Part shown: positions 35,938 to 44,622 of the stretch, in pieces
Numbering within the stretch: position 1 is the stretch's first letter
Layout of the letters: every line of letters starts with the position of its first letter
Assembly: GCA_944326585.1 (NCBI GenBank)
Contig: CALVEN010000004.1
Location: forward strand, 112,794 to 176,793
Source of the DNA: Candidatus Gastranaerophilales bacterium
GTDB taxonomy: Bacteria; Cyanobacteriota; Vampirovibrionia; Gastranaerophilales; Gastranaerophilaceae
DNA length: 64,000 bases
Reading direction: 5' to 3'
Notes under the pieces: model-generated
The model's input: the letters and a program-made list of their open reading frames with translations, nothing else
The model's database searches: none
What the model was told of the DNA's origin: nothing
Program-made: the position numbers and the translations under genes

Positions 35938-36067
35938 ATACATACCCATAATAGTTTTTATGTAAAAGAGTAGCCGACAGTATCTTAATAACTTTTAATT
36001 AAATCTGGTGTTTTTTTTATGTTTTTGATAGAATTTGAGGTAGAGATTTACTAGAAGAGGTATTATA

Positions 36068-37849
36068 ATGATTAAAACAAGAATGAAAGACCACAATTGC
36101 GGGGAGCTTAACCTCAATAATATTGGCGAAGAAATTACTTTATCCGGCTGGGTTTCAACAATTCGTGACCTTGGCGGAATTTTATTTATTGAATTACGCG
36201 ACCGTTCAGGATTTTTCCAGCTGGTTGCAAACCCGCAGATTAACCCCGATGTTCACAAAGTTTTTGAAAAAGTCAGAAGCGAATACGTTATAACCGTTAA
36301 AGGCAAAGTAACCAAACGTCCCGAGGAAACTTATAACGAAAAATACCCGACAGGTCAGGTTGAAATGTATCCGGAATCAGTTGAAATACTTTCAGAAGCT
36401 AAAACATTGCCTTTTGTTCTTGATGATGAAAATGTTTCCGAAGATGTCCGCCTAAAATACAGATATCTCGATATCAGACGGGATTCAATGAAATCCAAGC
36501 TGGTTTTGCGCCACAATATAGTTCAGGCAGTCAGAAACTATCTCAACAATCTGGACTTTTTGGAAGTCGAAACACCTATCTTAATTAAAACAACTCCCGA
36601 AGGTGCAAGAGATTATCTTGTTCCTTCAAGAGTTCAGGAAGGTAAATTCTATGCGCTTCCGCAATCACCGCAAATTTTCAAACAATTATTGATGGTCGGC
36701 GGTATTGAAAGATATTATCAGATAGCAAAATGTTTCCGTGATGAAGACCTTCGTGCCGACAGACAGCCTGAATTCACTCAAATCGACCTTGAAATGTCTT
36801 TTGTCGAACAGCCGGATGTTATAAGAGTTGTTGAAGGACTTCTTGTTGACGCGTTTAAGGCAGCAGGAGTTGAGATTAAACCTCCGTTTATCCAGATTTC
36901 ATGGCAGGAAGCCATGGACAGATTCGGTTCCGACAAACCGGATACCCGTTTCGGTTTGGAATTATTTGACATAGGCGATATAATTCTTGAATCAAACTTT
37001 GATATTGTTAAAAACACCCTGCTTAACGGCGGTATAGTCCGCGGTATAAGAATTCCCGGCGGTGCGAAATTCTCAAGAAAAGATATTGACGACATTACAA
37101 AACTTGCCGTATCATTCGGTGCTAAAGCACTGGCAAATATTATTTACCTTGAAGACGGCTCCGCAAAATCTCCTGTCTTGAAATTTGTAACCGAAGAACA
37201 GGCAAAACAAATTCAAACCAGAGCGGGCGCTGAGGCAGGCGATATTATCTTCTTTGTCGCTGACAAGCCGAAACTTGTTTACGATATTATGGGCAGATTA
37301 AGATTACATTTCGGTAAATCTCTTAACCTGATTGACGAAAGCAAACACAATTTACTCTGGGTTGTTGATTTCCCGATGTTTGAATGGAGCGACGAAGAAA
37401 ACCGTTATATGGCAATGCACCACCCGTTCACATCTCCTTGTATTGAGGATTTGGATAAATTAAACAGCGGCGACTTAGGAAATGTTAAGTCAATTGCCTA
37501 TGATATAGTTTACAACGGAACAGAACTCGGCGGAGGCAGCGTGAGAATTCACTCATCCGAAGTTCAAAAAGCTATATTCAAAGCATTAGGTCTGACTGAG
37601 GACGAAGCCAAAGAAAAATTCGGATTTATGGTTAATGCGCTTCAATACGGTACACCGCCGCATGCCGGACTTGCAATAGGTTTGGACAGACTTGTTGCAC
37701 TTCTTGCGAGAACGGATTCCATCCGCGATGTAATTGCTTTCCCGAAAAATTCAGGGGCAAAAGATCTTATGAGCGATGCACCGGGTGAAGCATCTCTGCA
37801 GCAATTAAGAGAACTGCATTTAAAAAGTACCGTTCAATTACATAAATAA
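36068..37849 (+). CDS. aspS: Aspartyl-tRNA synthetase
   Basis: A 593-residue bacterial-type class II synthetase. The N-terminal OB anticodon-binding domain (ITLSGWVSTIRDLGGILFIE) is followed by motif 2 (RCFRDEDLRADRQPEFTQ type, seen as CFRDEDLRADRQPEFTQID), a GAD insertion domain (about 290-420) and motif 3 (GLAIGLDRLVALLA). It is a single-gene unit with AAGAGGTATTATA before the ATG and a terminator after it. Whether it is discriminating or also charges tRNA-Asn depends on presence of gatCAB, which is not in this window. Confidence 0.97.
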   Translation: MIKTRMKDHNCGELNLNNIGEEITLSGWVSTIRDLGGILFIELRDRSGFFQLVANPQINPDVHKVFEKVRSEYVITVKGKVTKRPEETYNEKYPTGQVEMYPESVEILSEAKTLPFVLDDENVSEDVRLKYRYLDIRRDSMKSKLVLRHNIVQAVRNYLNNLDFLEVETPILIKTTPEGARDYLVPSRVQEGKFYALPQSPQIFKQLLMVGGIERYYQIAKCFRDEDLRADRQPEFTQIDLEMSFVEQPDVIRVVEGLLVDAFKAAGVEIKPPFIQISWQEAMDRFGSDKPDTRFGLELFDIGDIILESNFDIVKNTLLNGGIVRGIRIPGGAKFSRKDIDDITKLAVSFGAKALANIIYLEDGSAKSPVLKFVTEEQAKQIQTRAGAEAGDIIFFVADKPKLVYDIMGRLRLHFGKSLNLIDESKHNLLWVVDFPMFEWSDEENRYMAMHHPFTSPCIEDLDKLNSGDLGNVKSIAYDIVYNGTELGGGSVRIHSSEVQKAIFKALGLTEDEAKEKFGFMVNALQYGTPPHAGLAIGLDRLVALLARTDSIRDVIAFPKNSGAKDLMSDAPGEASLQQLRELHLKSTVQLHK

Positions 37850-37850
37850 A

Positions 37851-37876
37851 AAAAGAGCCTAAAGGCTCTTTTTTTA
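37851..37876. terminator. Bidirectional terminator after aspS
   Basis: AAAAGAGCC and GGCTCTTTT form a symmetric stem with a TAAA loop, followed by T on the plus strand and preceded by A. It overlaps the end of the convergent gene at 37874. Confidence 0.85.
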
Positions 37877-38209
37877 TGCAATATAACCGAATTTGCGCTG
37901 CAATTTTGTATTTGCCATTTTTTTATTGTAACGCTTAAGCGCGGTTCGCATGAACTCTTGCTGCAAATTTTCAAACCCGTCGTCCATCGTCAAACCTTTA
38001 AATTTACCGTTTGCAAACGTAACTATGCCTGAAATTTCACGTCCGTCATCAAGTTTTGTTTCAACTCGCATCAAATTAGGTGATTCGAACATGTCCACAG
38101 GCGTTTTCTTATAAATGTAATCCATCATTGCGGAAAAATTCCGTGGTAAACGACACCTGAATGCAGGATGACTGTTTCCTCCCAAATTTACTGATTGTAC
38201 TGTTAACAT
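37874..38209 (-). CDS. Conserved hypothetical protein (111 aa)
   Basis: I do not recognise this protein. It begins MLTVQSVNLGGNSHPAFRCR, a Sec-less start like those of several unknowns here, and has a basic C-terminal tail (ALKRYNKKMANTKLQRKFGYIA). The middle part is beta-like (RVETKLDDGREISGIVTF). An AAAGGAG ribosome site lies 6-8 bases before the ATG. It is a single gene between aspS and ribF, convergent with the former. Its 3' end overlaps the terminator. Confidence 0.7.
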   Translation of the reverse strand: MLTVQSVNLGGNSHPAFRCRLPRNFSAMMDYIYKKTPVDMFESPNLMRVETKLDDGREISGIVTFANGKFKGLTMDDGFENLQQEFMRTALKRYNKKMANTKLQRKFGYIA

Positions 38210-38311
38210 TTTAGACTCCTTTATAATATATCCCTTAGTATATCCTGTAAAAATTTTTTTTGAACCTAATGTAACAACTTTGTAAAACTTTATTTGTATT
38301 ATAATGAATTT

Positions 38312-39193
38312 ATGCAGGTATTTTATGAATTAACCGAAAATAAAAATTTGGCACTTGCTCTCGGATACTTTGACGGAGTACATTTAGGACATCAAAAAGT
38401 TATAAAATCCGCAGTTGATTATGCACAAAATAACGGCAAAAAATCCGCTGTGATAACCTTTAAAGATCATCCGTGCTGTTATTTTTACGGAGTATGTCCA
38501 AAATATATTCTATCCCGAAAACAACGAGAAGAAGAAATTGCGAAACTCGGAGTTGATTTTTTATATGAATTGGATTTTAACGAAACACTTGCGGGATTAT
38601 CCGCGGAAGAATATTTGAAAAACATACTTATAAAATATTTTTCACCTGCTGCTATATCCACAGGATTTAACCATCATTTCGGCGCCCGCAAATCAGGCGA
38701 TGCGGAATTTTTAAGACAACATCAGGACAGATTTAAATACTTTGAAATTCCTCCGCAAAAAATCAACAATGAAATAATAAGCAGTACTGCCATAAGAAAT
38801 TACCTTAACAAAGGCGAAATTGCAAAAGCAAATGAAATGTTAGGGAAAAATTTTTCGATTTCAGGTAAAGTTATAGAAGGTCAAAAACTCGGGAGAAAAC
38901 TTGGTTTTCGAACAGCAAACCTGATTTATCCGGTAGAAATTGTGGATATACCGTTCGGGGTTTATGAAGTTCAAACTACATACGGCAAAGGCATAACAAA
39001 CTTCGGCATCCGTCCGACCGTGAGCAGCACGAAAAAGGCTGTTTTAGAAACACATATTTTAGACTTTGACAAAGATATTTACGGTAAAACAATCAAAGTT
39101 GAATTTTTAAGAATGCTGCGCAAAGAACAAAAATTCAACTCCGTTAACGAATTGAAAAAACAAATACAAAGTGATATAAAATCCGTTATTTAA
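38312..39193 (+). CDS. ribF: Bifunctional riboflavin kinase/FAD synthetase
   Basis: A 293-residue enzyme making FMN and FAD. The N-terminal adenylyltransferase domain shows ALGYFDGVHLGHQKV, STGFNHHFGARKSGD and ISSTAIRNYL; the C-terminal kinase domain shows GRKLGFRTANLIYP and NFGIRPTV. I start at ATG 38312: a perfect TATAAT (38300-38305) lies six bases upstream, so longer in-frame starts would fall inside the promoter. The 3' end overlaps a convergent prepilin gene by 4 bases. Confidence 0.95.
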   Translation: MQVFYELTENKNLALALGYFDGVHLGHQKVIKSAVDYAQNNGKKSAVITFKDHPCCYFYGVCPKYILSRKQREEEIAKLGVDFLYELDFNETLAGLSAEEYLKNILIKYFSPAAISTGFNHHFGARKSGDAEFLRQHQDRFKYFEIPPQKINNEIISSTAIRNYLNKGEIAKANEMLGKNFSISGKVIEGQKLGRKLGFRTANLIYPVEIVDIPFGVYEVQTTYGKGITNFGIRPTVSSTKKAVLETHILDFDKDIYGKTIKVEFLRMLRKEQKFNSVNELKKQIQSDIKSVI

Positions 39194-40250
39194 TCATCAC
39201 ATGAGTGTTTTCCATTCCATGACAATTCACCGGGACATTTCCAGTAGTCCATATTACCATTGTATATTACCCAGGCTGAACAGGCATACATATTGTTATT
39301 ATAAGAGAATGAAGGATAAGGGTTAACAATTTCGGGATTACATGCGCGTTCAAATTCTAAATAACTTCCGTCCATTCCTACGGGAATAATTCCTTTTGTT
39401 GTAAGATAAAACCAAAAAGTATCTTTACCGTTTTCATTACTTTTCATAGGGTTTGTCTGTACAATAATCTGACCGCATGTAGTTGCCTCTTTTATTGCCG
39501 CATAATGTGAGTCACAATTCGGACTCCATATACGAAAATAAAGAGTAGCACCGTTATTTAATCGCATTGCTGTAGCATTCTTTTCCAGACTCATAGAAGG
39601 CACTGCAGCACAATGTTCTTTTACATATTCCTGTGACTTACCCACACAATCAGCACTTAATTTAAGATAAGGCTTAAAATAATTTGCCATTGCAATATGT
39701 GCATTTGGGTCGTACATATCAATACCGAACTTCCACGACGCAGTATTGCCATAATCATTTACCGCAAACTGATATGCTTGAGACAGCATACTATACGTTT
39801 CTTTTAACCTCGTTACAGTTGCTTTTTCCTGATAATTGCTTATTAATGTCGGTATTGTCATTGCTGCCACAATACCGATGATGGCTACGGTTATAAGAAC
39901 CTCTCCTAAGGTAAAGGCGGCTTTTTTAGAAGATACTAAGTTACTAAGGCAGTACGGCACTAAGAAAGTATTTTTGTCATTCTGAGCACCTGCGAAGAAT
40001 CTCTGTATTTTTTTATTGAGATCCTGAAACAAGTTCAGGATGACAGGGTGACTCCCACCAATGTTTAAAGTGTTGTCCTGCCTTTGGCAGTTCAGGATGA
40101 CATATTGTAAGTCGGATTTACCATGCCGACAGTTACTTCTTACTGCCTTAGTATCATAGTATCTTAGTATCTTTTTCCAACGTAGACCGCCCAAACCCTT
40201 GCCCTGCCCACTTAGGAGAGTCGCCCCCCCCCGTTATTCCAACTAGCCAT
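39190..40250 (-). CDS. Type IV pilin-like protein, frame interrupted at a poly-G tract (phase OFF)
   Basis: The class III signal (KKAAFTLGEVLITVAIIGIV) and a Cys-containing pilin body are intact. The best start is ATG 40250, which has an AAGGAG ribosome site and a near-consensus promoter. Six codons after it comes G9 (40224-40232), which leads to an early TAA. With G10 the frame is open from ATG to the end, 353 residues. The 100-codon stretch between tract and signal consists of dispersed repeats, including CCTGAA palindromes and TACTAAG units. A GTG start just before PYCLSNLVSSKKAAF could give a short normal leader independent of the tract. Confidence 0.75.
39927..40176 (-). repeat. Insert in a prepilin leader flanked by TACTAAG-type inverted repeats
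   Basis: The plus strand near 39930 reads AGATACTAAGTTACTAAGGC, and the minus strand near 40140-40176 reads AGATACTAAGATACTATGAT then ACTAAGGCAGTAAG, so the two ends are inverted copies of about 35 bp. CCTGAA palindromes lie between them. A related TACTAAG array lies at 47222-47255 in another prepilin leader. Confidence 0.6.
40018..40044. repeat. CCTGAA-TTCAGG dispersed palindrome, copy 2
   Basis: ATCCTGAA, ACAAG, TTCAGGAT: an 8-base stem. A further half copy (GTTCAGGATGACA) follows at 40090-40102. Confidence 0.7.
40224..40232 (-). repeat. Poly-G tract (G9 on the coding strand), putative phase-variation switch
   Basis: Nine C on the plus strand, followed on the coding strand by GCGACTCTCC as at 47305-47314 and partly at 112-120. 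One extra G would open the prepilin frame. Confidence 0.82.
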
Positions 40251-40285
40251 ATCTATTATTTCTCCTTTTCAAATTTGCTGCAATA

Positions 40286-40314
40286 ATTATATCATTTTTC
40301 AAGAATTTTGACAA
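40286..40314 (-). promoter_or_regulatory. Strong promoter of the prepilin gene at 39190-40250
   Basis: TTGTCA (40309-40314), 17-base spacer, TATAAT (40286-40291). Transcription would start near 40279, about 30 bases before ATG 40250, which has an AAGGAG site. This supports that ATG as the real start upstream of the poly-G tract. Confidence 0.75.
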
Positions 40315-40315
40315 A

Positions 40316-40855
40316 TTATTTTATTAACGCCTGAACCAATTTAAAATCAGGATGTTTGGAGGTTTTTAGCCATTCAAACAAAACTATCTCTAAACACGTA
40401 ACCTTTGCCCCGCATTGCCTGATTAAATCAACACCTGTTTTAAATTCATACTTATTTCTGCTTGCGGAACAATCTTTCACAAAATAAACCTCATAACCCT
40501 TCGCCAGCAAGTCACATATTGTCTGGTAAACACAAATATGCCCCTCAATTCCGCAGATTACAACCTGTTTTTTGCCTGAGGCAACGAGTTTATCCTTGAA
40601 TTCAGGTGTCAATAACGCTGAAAAACCTGTTTTTTCGACGAAACATGTATCAGCCGCGAGCACATTTTTTAACTGTTCTACAGTCTGCCCTAAACCTTTC
40701 GGATACTGTTCTGTAACAAGAACGGGGATATTCAAAATTTTTGCAGCCTCAGCCAATTTACAAACTTTTTCAACCGGTGAATATTTACCTGCTGCATTCA
40801 CTAATTTTTCCTGAATATCTATTATTACAACTACACTGTTCTCTATATTTAGCAT
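40316..40855 (-). CDS. Isochorismatase-family cysteine hydrolase
   Basis: A 179-residue hydrolase. The catalytic Asp is in VVIIDIQEKL, and the nucleophile Cys in VVICGIEGHICVYQT; VLVTEQYPKGLG is typical of the ISOC1/YcaC-like branch. The substrate is not predictable and may be an amide or unknown small metabolite. It is the last gene of the operon beginning with the transketolase half, three bases after the REC-GGDEF gene. Length is normal. Confidence 0.88.
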   Translation of the reverse strand: MLNIENSVVVIIDIQEKLVNAAGKYSPVEKVCKLAEAAKILNIPVLVTEQYPKGLGQTVEQLKNVLAADTCFVEKTGFSALLTPEFKDKLVASGKKQVVICGIEGHICVYQTICDLLAKGYEVYFVKDCSASRNKYEFKTGVDLIRQCGAKVTCLEIVLFEWLKTSKHPDFKLVQALIK

Positions 40856-40858
40856 CCT

Positions 40859-42088
40859 CTAATCCTTTACTGATTTTTTAAACTCTTTTATAAAATCTTC
40901 GACAATTTTGGCAAGCTCTTTTTGGGTAACTTCATTTAAGTTAAGGCTTATTTCTTTATTTTCCGGAGTGTCCAAACCTTCATGAGTAATATATATCATA
41001 ATTTTGGCAAAACCTGGATACGTAATTTTAAGTCTGCTTTCTCTGTCGCCGTGTTTAAGCTGAAAAACACTCTGCAATTCATCGGAATACTGGTCGATTT
41101 TAGTGTGAAAAAGTTTTTCTTCATAAGACTTTTGAAGTCTGAAAAATACAGGTGCGATAACCTTTTCCAGCTTATTATTATAAGCATTTTGAAACAGCTT
41201 AAAATTCTTTTCGTCTTTTTCATCATCATCAAGCCATTCATCCAGAGTTTTTGCATAATCTTCCAAAAACACAGATGTTTCATTAGTCTGGCAAGCCTCG
41301 GAAAGTGCAGCAAAGGCTTCTTTTTCCAGTCTGTCAAAAGTTTTGTTTCCGATTTTGCAGACACCTGCTCTTATAATAAGTTTTGTTCCCAGAATATCCT
41401 GAATCTTATTAACAACAGCAAATGCACCGAGTTTATCAGCATTCGGCAATATAATATAAAATTTGCCGCCTCTCACTACCGATACAATATCGTCACATCT
41501 TACGGATTTTTTTATCGCCATTGATAATTTATCAGCCGAAAAACGTGTTTTACAGGATTCATCCAATATAAGCACAATAAACATGCCGTTTTGAATTCGT
41601 TTATCTTTTATAAATTCCGTCAGAAGCTCACGACTGTATTTGTATTTATAAAAACCTGTTTCGTCATCCACAACACCGAGTTGTTTTAATAAAGCAAAAT
41701 TCCTTGCAAACCTGACTTTTAATGAACGGGATTTAAAACAATTTACCGTTCGGATTAACATTTCATAAGATTCTGACTTAACGGAATAATAATCAGATAC
41801 CCCGAGATCATACGCTGCCAGAATAAAATCCTGATCATAATCATCCACAAGTAAAATTATTTCATATTCCGTTGACATTATTGTACTCAAAAACTTTAAA
41901 GTTTTTTCTTTATCACCGTTTTCATGTACAAGAACAATAGAAACTGTCGGAGTTTCAAGTAATTTTTTTGCCATTTTATAATCGCAAACAGCTATACTGT
42001 CGCTCTCCCTGAGCAAAACAAGTCTGGAAAGCACGGCTTCCGCAGTATCTTCATCATCAGTAACCAGCAAAATATTGTCATCAATCAT
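40859..42088 (-). CDS. Degenerate receiver plus degenerate GGDEF protein, downstream of ftsX
   Basis: A 409-residue protein with two recognisable but inactive-looking domains. Residues 1-125 follow the response-regulator fold (ILLVTDDEDTAEAVL, AAYDLGVSDYYSVKSESYEML) but the phosphoacceptor position reads VLVHENG instead of Asp. Residues about 145-275 follow a GGDEF fold, with RGGKFYIILP in place of GG(D/E)EF, so it cannot make cyclic di-GMP. A charged C-terminal region (280-409) is of unknown type. It begins two bases after ftsX. It may be a structural or binding regulator of FtsEX; that is inference. Confidence 0.75.
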   Translation of the reverse strand: MIDDNILLVTDDEDTAEAVLSRLVLLRESDSIAVCDYKMAKKLLETPTVSIVLVHENGDKEKTLKFLSTIMSTEYEIILLVDDYDQDFILAAYDLGVSDYYSVKSESYEMLIRTVNCFKSRSLKVRFARNFALLKQLGVVDDETGFYKYKYSRELLTEFIKDKRIQNGMFIVLILDESCKTRFSADKLSMAIKKSVRCDDIVSVVRGGKFYIILPNADKLGAFAVVNKIQDILGTKLIIRAGVCKIGNKTFDRLEKEAFAALSEACQTNETSVFLEDYAKTLDEWLDDDEKDEKNFKLFQNAYNNKLEKVIAPVFFRLQKSYEEKLFHTKIDQYSDELQSVFQLKHGDRESRLKITYPGFAKIMIYITHEGLDTPENKEISLNLNEVTQKELAKIVEDFIKEFKKSVKD

Positions 42089-42090
42089 TT

Positions 42091-42999
42091 TTATACCTGC
42101 AAATGTTTTTTAATACACAAGAAACTTCCGCCGGCACCAAACAAAATTCCCATTGCAAACATAGTAATCACAACGATATTTTGCGCAAATAAAGGCGACG
42201 GAATCATAAAGAATTGATGCATATTGTTTAACCCGTTTTGAACTATATTTAAAGGAATCAATGCAATCAAAGACCCCATAAATCCGTAAAATGCACCCTG
42301 TATAATCAACGGGAACCTGATATACCAGTTACTGACACCCATAAGCCGCATAATCTCAATTTCATCTTTTCTGGATTGGATTACCAGCTGAATTGTATTA
42401 TTAATAATAGTAATTGTCAGTATTGCCATAATAATAATTACAACAACTGTAATTGAATTAACAACCTTATTCAAAGTTTCAATCTTTTGAACCAGATCCT
42501 GTGCATAGCTCATATCTTCAACAATTGAAAGTGATTTTACGTCATTAAAAACTTTATCTATATTTTCAGGTTTATCAACTTTTACATGCAAAGTATCAGG
42601 AAGCGGGTTTTCAATATCCGGCAGTCCCATTTCGCGTTTCAGATTTATCCACGAAACATCACGCGAAATCACTCTGACAGCTTCGACATGATCAAAATCT
42701 TTTATACGTTTTTTTGCAGCATTGGTATCGGTGCCGTGTTTTAAATACACTGAAATTTCAAGAACATTACCCAGTTCATGCGCGAATGTTGATACCGAAA
42801 GCGCAGTTCTGAAAAATGCGCCGAATATTGTCAAAATTGCCGCCATTGTTGTTATAATAACAAGATTGACAATGCCGGTTCTCCTCACATCGTTAAACGT
42901 TTCCATTGAAATTCTGTATAATATTCTTAACTCACACAACCAGTCTTTCGGGATGTGTTTTTTAACCTTTTTCTTTATTTGCATTCTTTGACTATTCAT
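42091..42999 (-). CDS. ftsX: Cell division ABC transporter permease FtsX
   Basis: A 302-residue four-helix membrane protein. A cytoplasmic basic N-terminus precedes the first segment (NLVIITTMAAILTIFGAFF), followed by a periplasmic domain (residues about 65-180, EISVYLKHGTDTNAAKKRI) and three C-terminal segments; ISRKDEIEIMRLMGVSNWYIR-like sequence is the hallmark loop. With FtsE it activates peptidoglycan hydrolases at the septum. It overlaps ftsE by 8 bases. Confidence 0.94.
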   Translation of the reverse strand: MNSQRMQIKKKVKKHIPKDWLCELRILYRISMETFNDVRRTGIVNLVIITTMAAILTIFGAFFRTALSVSTFAHELGNVLEISVYLKHGTDTNAAKKRIKDFDHVEAVRVISRDVSWINLKREMGLPDIENPLPDTLHVKVDKPENIDKVFNDVKSLSIVEDMSYAQDLVQKIETLNKVVNSITVVVIIIMAILTITIINNTIQLVIQSRKDEIEIMRLMGVSNWYIRFPLIIQGAFYGFMGSLIALIPLNIVQNGLNNMHQFFMIPSPLFAQNIVVITMFAMGILFGAGGSFLCIKKHLQV

Positions 43000-43669
43000 A
43001 AGTACCTGCCTGAATATCTCTAACTATTTCGCCGTTATCAAGCGTTATTACACGTTTTCTGAAATAATCCACCATAGCATTATCATGGGTGGATACAATA
43101 ACAGTAATTCCTCTTTGATTAATCTGATCCAAAATCTGCATAATTTCCATAGAATTTTTCGGATCCAAATTCCCCGTAGGTTCATCCGCAATCAAAAGCG
43201 GCGGACCGTTAACAATTGCGCGGGCAATTCCGACTCTCTGCTGTTCACCGCCTGAAAGCTCCGACGGCTTGGCATGCTTTTTATCGTAAAGCCCTACAAT
43301 TTTTAATGCGCCTGAAACTCGCGCATTAATTTCTCTGGAACTTATACCCAAAGTTCTGATAACATATGCAACATTATCAAAAACAGTATGATTTTGCAGC
43401 AATTTATAATCCTGAAAAACAATCCCCATACAACGTCTTAAGTTCGGAATTCTGTCATTTGAAAGATTCGCAACATTAATTCCGCCGATAGTAACAGTGC
43501 CGCTTGTCGGTTTTTCTTCACTGTATAAAAGTTTCATCAAGGTTGATTTTCCCGCACCTGATGCGCCGACGATAAATACGAATTCTCCTGACAAAATATC
43601 AAGATTAACGTTTTTTAACGCATAGTGATCGTTATCATATTTTTTTGTAACTGAACGAAATTGAATCAT
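42992..43669 (-). CDS. ftsE: Cell division ATP-binding protein FtsE
   Basis: A 225-residue ABC ATPase. Walker A is GASGAGKSTLMKLL, the Q loop VFQDYKLL, the signature LSGGEQQRVGIARAI, Walker B PLLIADEPTGNLD and the H loop STHDNAMV. The stop of the transketolase gene overlaps its ATG (TAATG), and its own end overlaps ftsX, so the three are translationally coupled. Confidence 0.97.
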   Translation of the reverse strand: MIQFRSVTKKYDNDHYALKNVNLDILSGEFVFIVGASGAGKSTLMKLLYSEEKPTSGTVTIGGINVANLSNDRIPNLRRCMGIVFQDYKLLQNHTVFDNVAYVIRTLGISSREINARVSGALKIVGLYDKKHAKPSELSGGEQQRVGIARAIVNGPPLLIADEPTGNLDPKNSMEIMQILDQINQRGITVIVSTHDNAMVDYFRKRVITLDNGEIVRDIQAGTYE

Positions 43670-44622
43670 TATTTTTCATCCTTTAACTTTGATTTAATTC
43701 TTTTAGCAAGGGTTTCCGAGGTAAGTCCGTAATATTCCAAAAGCTCAGCTGCCTCGCCGCTTTGTCCGAATTCATCATGGATACCTATTCTATAGACTTT
43801 ACAAGGATAATATCCGCATAAAGCCTCGCAAACCGCTGAACCCAGTCCGCCAATTACCGAATGATTTTCAACTGTAATTGCATAATTTGTTTTCTTCACA
43901 CTTGTAATTACAGTATCTATATCCAACGGTTTTACAACAGGAACATGGATAACCTCAACGGATATGCCGTCTTTTTTCAATATTTCGGCAGCACCGAGGA
44001 CTTCAGCCAAAGTTTCACCGTTGGTAAAAACTGAAACATCTTTTCCTTCTTCCATAACAACTGCTTTATGAATATTAAAATGATAATCGTCCCCGAAAAC
44101 ATCCGGAACATTACTTCTTGCAATTCTAATATACATAGGTCCGTCATGCAGCGCTGCATATTTAATAACTTCCTCACATTCTTTACAATCAGCCGGAACA
44201 ATAACTGTCATGTGAGGAATATTACGCATCAAAGCGACATCTTCCAATGCCTGATGGCTTGCACCGTCTTCTCCAACCGTAATTCCGCCGTGCGTACCGA
44301 CAATTTTTACATTAAATTCCGGATAACAAACGGAATTTCTAATTTGATCATAATTTCTTCCGGTAACAAACATGGCAAAGCTTGAAATAAACGGTATTTT
44401 CCCCTGTGACGCAAGTCCTGCCGCAGTTGCAGCCATATCCTGCTCTGCAATGCCGCAGTCAAAAAATCTTTCGGGAAATTTTTTCGCAAAAATTTGGGTC
44501 TGGGTTGAGCATGACAAATCTGCATCCATGACCACAATTTTAGAATTTATTTCTCCGATTTCCGCTAACGCGTTACCAAAAGCAGAACGAATAGATTTTT
44601 TCTTTGTTTTATCTATTATCAT
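43669..44622 (-). CDS. Transketolase, C-terminal subunit
   Basis: A 317-residue protein matching the C-terminal half of split transketolases: pyrimidine-binding domain (IVVMDADLSCSTQTQ, RFFDCGIAEQDMAATAAGLA, THGGITVGEDGASHQALED) and the C-terminal domain (PMYIRIARSNVPDVF). The N-terminal half that binds the diphosphate of thiamine diphosphate is not adjacent. It would be needed in trans for sugar-phosphate transfer in the pentose phosphate pathway. It heads the ftsEX operon; a TATAAT box is found about 50-60 bases upstream. Confidence 0.92.
   Translation of the reverse strand: MIIDKTKKKSIRSAFGNALAEIGEINSKIVVMDADLSCSTQTQIFAKKFPERFFDCGIAEQDMAATAAGLASQGKIPFISSFAMFVTGRNYDQIRNSVCYPEFNVKIVGTHGGITVGEDGASHQALEDVALMRNIPHMTVIVPADCKECEEVIKYAALHDGPMYIRIARSNVPDVFGDDYHFNIHKAVVMEEGKDVSVFTNGETLAEVLGAAEILKKDGISVEVIHVPVVKPLDIDTVITSVKKTNYAITVENHSVIGGLGSAVCEALCGYYPCKVYRIGIHDEFGQSGEAAELLEYYGLTSETLAKRIKSKLKDEK

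Larger units (their letters stand above)
35294..35973. repeat. 680-bp repeat mosaic flanked by imperfect terminal inverted repeats
   Basis: The left end carries CTCTTTACATAAAAACTATT (about 35297-35317) and the right end its near-exact inverse (35948-35969, one base longer). Inside there is no credible gene. GC is higher than in the surroundings, and several separate palindromes and dispersed-repeat copies are packed in. It resembles a non-autonomous MITE-like element or a sink for repeats. No transposase is encoded. Confidence 0.55.

Noticed and set aside
35280..36060. Small genes inside the repeat mosaic
   Set aside because: Open frames there are encoded by palindromes, have no ribosome sites and match the typical spurious translations of dispersed repeats.
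40982..41524. A plus-strand frame of 180 codons opposite the REC-GGDEF gene
   Set aside because: Composition is that of a reverse-strand shadow (Phe/Ile/Lys-rich) and there is no start signal.
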